This document shows, piece by piece, positions 61,929 through 64,000 of a stretch of 64,000 bases of DNA. A model generated the notes under the pieces. The model was not told the DNA's origin and did no database searches. It was given only the letters and a program-made list of their open reading frames with translations. The translations under genes were made by a program, and so were the position numbers. Every line of letters begins with the position of its first letter. Position 1 is the first letter of the stretch. Source of the DNA: Flavobacterium sp. MC2016-06 (lineage in GTDB: Bacteria; Bacteroidota; Bacteroidia; Flavobacteriales; Flavobacteriaceae); contig NZ_WMID02000008.1 of assembly GCF_009711165.2 (NCBI RefSeq), forward strand, positions 62,001-126,000, written 5' to 3'.

Positions 61929-64000
61929 ATGAAAAACAAATTAGTCTTACTTTTTTTAGGATGTGCTGTTTTGAGTTACGCTCAAAAAAAGAACACTAAA
62001 AATACAGTGAAAATTAAACCAAAGTCTGAATTTGTAGCAGAGTTGATTTCTAAAATGACTCTAGACGAAAAATTAGGTCAGTTAAATTTACCAACATCAG
62101 GAGATATTACAACAGGGCAGGCAAACAGCTCAAATGTTGCAAAAAATATTGCTGAAGGTAAAGTGGGAGGTTTGTTCAACATTAAATCAGTTCAAAAAAT
62201 TAAAGAAGTACAAAAGATAGCTGTTGAACAAAGCCGTTTAAAAATTCCATTGCTTTTTGGTATGGACGTTATTCACGGTTACGAAACAACATTTCCAATT
62301 CCGTTAGGATTATCTTGTACTTGGGATATGAATTTAATTGAAAGAAGTGCTCAGATTGCTGCGCAGGAAGCAAGTGCCGATGGTATCAACTGGACATTTT
62401 CGCCAATGGTAGATATTTCTCGAGATCCTCGCTGGGGAAGAGTTTCTGAAGGTTCAGGAGAAGATCCGTACTTAGGAAGCCAAATTGCTAAAGCAATGGT
62501 AAACGGATATCAACAACACGATTTAACAAAAAACAACTCAATTCTGGCTTGTGTAAAACACTTTGCTTTATACGGTGCGCCAGAAGCTGGACGTGATTAC
62601 AATACAGTTGATATGAGTCATATCAGAATGTTCAACGATTATTTCCCTCCTTACAAAGCAGCTGTAGATGCTGGTGTAGGTTCTGTAATGGCTTCTTTTA
62701 ATGAAGTGGACGGAATTCCTGCAACAGGAAACAAATGGTTAATGACAGATGTTTTAAGAAAACAATGGGGTTTTAAAGGTTTCGTAGTAACTGATTTTAC
62801 TGGAATTCCAGAAATGATCGAGCACGGAATGGGAAATTTACAAGATGTATCTGCTTTATCACTAAACGCAGGTGTTGAAATGGATATGGTTGGAGAAGGT
62901 TTTTTAACGACACTTAAAAAATCTTTAGACGAGAAAAGAGTTACTATGGCTCAGATTGATAATGCGGTTAAACTTATTTTGGATGCAAAATATGATTTAG
63001 GATTATTTGAAGATCCTTATAAATACTGTGACGAAAAAAGAGCAAAAACTGAAATCTTTACAGCTGCAAACAGAAAAGAAGCACGTCAGACTGCATCACA
63101 ATCTTTGGTTTTATTAAAAAATCAAAATCAAGCATTACCACTTAAAAAATCAGGTACAATTGCACTTATCGGGCCATTGGCAGATGCTAAAGAAAATATG
63201 CCGGGAACTTGGAGTGTAGCTACAAAAATGGAAAATGCAGTTTCATTACTTGCAGGAATCAAAGAAGTAGCCGGACCATCTACAAAAGTATTATATGCTA
63301 AAGGAAGTAATTTAGATTACGATGAAGAATTCGAAACTAAAGCAACAATGTTTGGAAAAACACTTCACCGTGATGCACGTTCTAAAGAAGAATTATTAGC
63401 AGAAGCATTAAAAATTGCTAATCAATCTGATGTGATTGTTGCAGCACTTGGAGAATCTGCAGAAATGAGCGGAGAATGCAGCAGCCGTACTAACTTAGAA
63501 ATTCCACAAGCACAAAAAGATTTATTACAAGCCTTAATAAAAACTGGGAAACCGGTAGTTTTAGTTTTATTTGACGGTCGTCCGTTAGCATTAACAGAAG
63601 CTGCTGCTACAGTGCCAGCTATTTTAAATGCTTGGTTTGCAGGAACAGAAGCAGGATATGCTATAGCAGATGTTTTATTTGGAGACGTTAATCCATCAGG
63701 AAAATTAACAACAACTTTTCCAAGAAGCGTAGGACAAGTGCCAATTTATTATGCACACAAAAATACAGGAAGACCGCTTTCTAACACAGAAGGGAAATTC
63801 GAAAAATTCAGATCAAATTATATTGATGAAAGAAACGAACCATTATTTCCATTTGGATTTGGTTTAAGTTATACCACTTTTGATTATTCAAACTTGAAAA
63901 TTTCATCAGATAAAATGAACTTCAACGGAAAAGTAAATGTTACTGTTGATGTAACAAACACTGGAAATTTTGACGGAAAAGAAACAGTTCAATTATACAT
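61929..64000 (+). CDS. GH3 beta-glucosidase, BglX-like (3' end outside window)
   Basis: Open from ATG 61929 to the end of the window (690 codons). A signal peptide of about 19 residues (SYAQ) directs it to the periplasm. GH3 marks in order: the substrate segment SRDPRWGRVSEGSGEDPYLG, HFALYGAPEAGRDYN, and the nucleophile Asp289 in VVTDFTG. The C-terminal half has the GH3 C domain and the start of a fibronectin-III-like domain (NVTVDVTNTGNFDGKE). Probably releases glucose from sophoro-oligosaccharides made by GH144; family members also act on other beta-linkages. Confidence 0.93.
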   Translation, partial: MKNKLVLLFLGCAVLSYAQKKNTKNTVKIKPKSEFVAELISKMTLDEKLGQLNLPTSGDITTGQANSSNVAKNIAEGKVGGLFNIKSVQKIKEVQKIAVEQSRLKIPLLFGMDVIHGYETTFPIPLGLSCTWDMNLIERSAQIAAQEASADGINWTFSPMVDISRDPRWGRVSEGSGEDPYLGSQIAKAMVNGYQQHDLTKNNSILACVKHFALYGAPEAGRDYNTVDMSHIRMFNDYFPPYKAAVDAGVGSVMASFNEVDGIPATGNKWLMTDVLRKQWGFKGFVVTDFTGIPEMIEHGMGNLQDVSALSLNAGVEMDMVGEGFLTTLKKSLDEKRVTMAQIDNAVKLILDAKYDLGLFEDPYKYCDEKRAKTEIFTAANRKEARQTASQSLVLLKNQNQALPLKKSGTIALIGPLADAKENMPGTWSVATKMENAVSLLAGIKEVAGPSTKVLYAKGSNLDYDEEFETKATMFGKTLHRDARSKEELLAEALKIANQSDVIVAALGESAEMSGECSSRTNLEIPQAQKDLLQALIKTGKPVVLVLFDGRPLALTEAAATVPAILNAWFAGTEAGYAIADVLFGDVNPSGKLTTTFPRSVGQVPIYYAHKNTGRPLSNTEGKFEKFRSNYIDERNEPLFPFGFGLSYTTFDYSNLKISSDKMNFNGKVNVTVDVTNTGNFDGKETVQLY

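Noticed and set aside
1..64000. Prophage, insertion sequence or tRNA genes
   Set aside because: No integrase, transposase, phage structural gene or cloverleaf with a T-arm GTTCGA motif was found in any gap.

Overview
The window looks like chromosomal DNA of a Flavobacterium-type bacterium (Bacteroidota, Flavobacteriia), close in style to F. johnsoniae. The reasons are AT-rich sequence, promoters with the Bacteroidota -7 element TAnnTTTG, lipoproteins with acidic residues after the lipid cysteine, a SusC/SusD pair, and many short palindromic intergenic repeats. No tRNA, rRNA, CRISPR array, complete insertion sequence or prophage was seen.

Layout. 1-1042: N-terminal part of a propeller-type sensor lipoprotein. 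1340-6965 (minus): a housekeeping cluster rsfS-ftsH / LUD protein-cdsA-psd-ACBP-lipoprotein SOD, divergent from birA (7059). 7840-12000: a DUF2306-like membrane protein, a SRPBCC protein, pyrE divergent from a NUDIX gene with start codons 7 bp apart, and four small membrane-protein genes. 12000-18860: a repeat-rich accessory stretch with an XRE regulator, a nested inverted-repeat element, DUF4236 and several orphan secreted or cytoplasmic proteins. 18865-30200: M14 peptidase, DbpA-like helicase, PhnA-type protein, coaD, ddl, a PASTA protein and rluD. 30219-40784: ModF-like ABC ATPase, sulfurtransferase, ThuA and DUF1398 proteins, three copies of a 79-bp palindrome, alpha/beta hydrolase, MscS channel, thioesterase, AHSA1-type protein, CPA1 antiporter and a HEAT-like protein. 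41210-46966: dnaK, then a two-gene ATPase plus PD-(D/E)XK-like cassette, then a surface lipoprotein. Each of these three units is followed by nearly the same terminator. A tandem pair of zinc-finger-like/CarboxypepD_reg paralogues follows. 47126-52169: corA, pta, ackA and a small membrane protein. 52278-64000: a polysaccharide utilization locus (PUL).

How the genes work together. The 1340-6965 cluster joins membrane quality control (FtsH), phosphatidylethanolamine synthesis (CdsA, Psd), acyl-CoA buffering (ACBP) and an exported superoxide dismutase. pta-ackA is the acetate overflow / ATP-forming pathway. The PUL contains a periplasmic sensor fused to a cytoplasmic LuxR-type HTH, SusC, SusD, a GH144-type endo-beta-1,2-glucanase candidate, a secreted serine esterase and a GH3 beta-glucosidase. 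The predicted substrate is beta-1,2-glucan: SusCD binds and imports oligosaccharides, GH144 cuts the chain and GH3 releases glucose.

The best candidate for an undescribed system is the ATPase/nuclease-like pair at 43183-44785, a two-gene overlapping operon bracketed by direct repeats of the dnaK terminator and resembling Septu/OLD-type anti-phage modules in architecture. Other points of interest are three promoters that predict leaderless mRNAs (pyrE, XRE, dbpA-like), a mirrored TACATCA operator array before susC, and several families of palindromic repeats.
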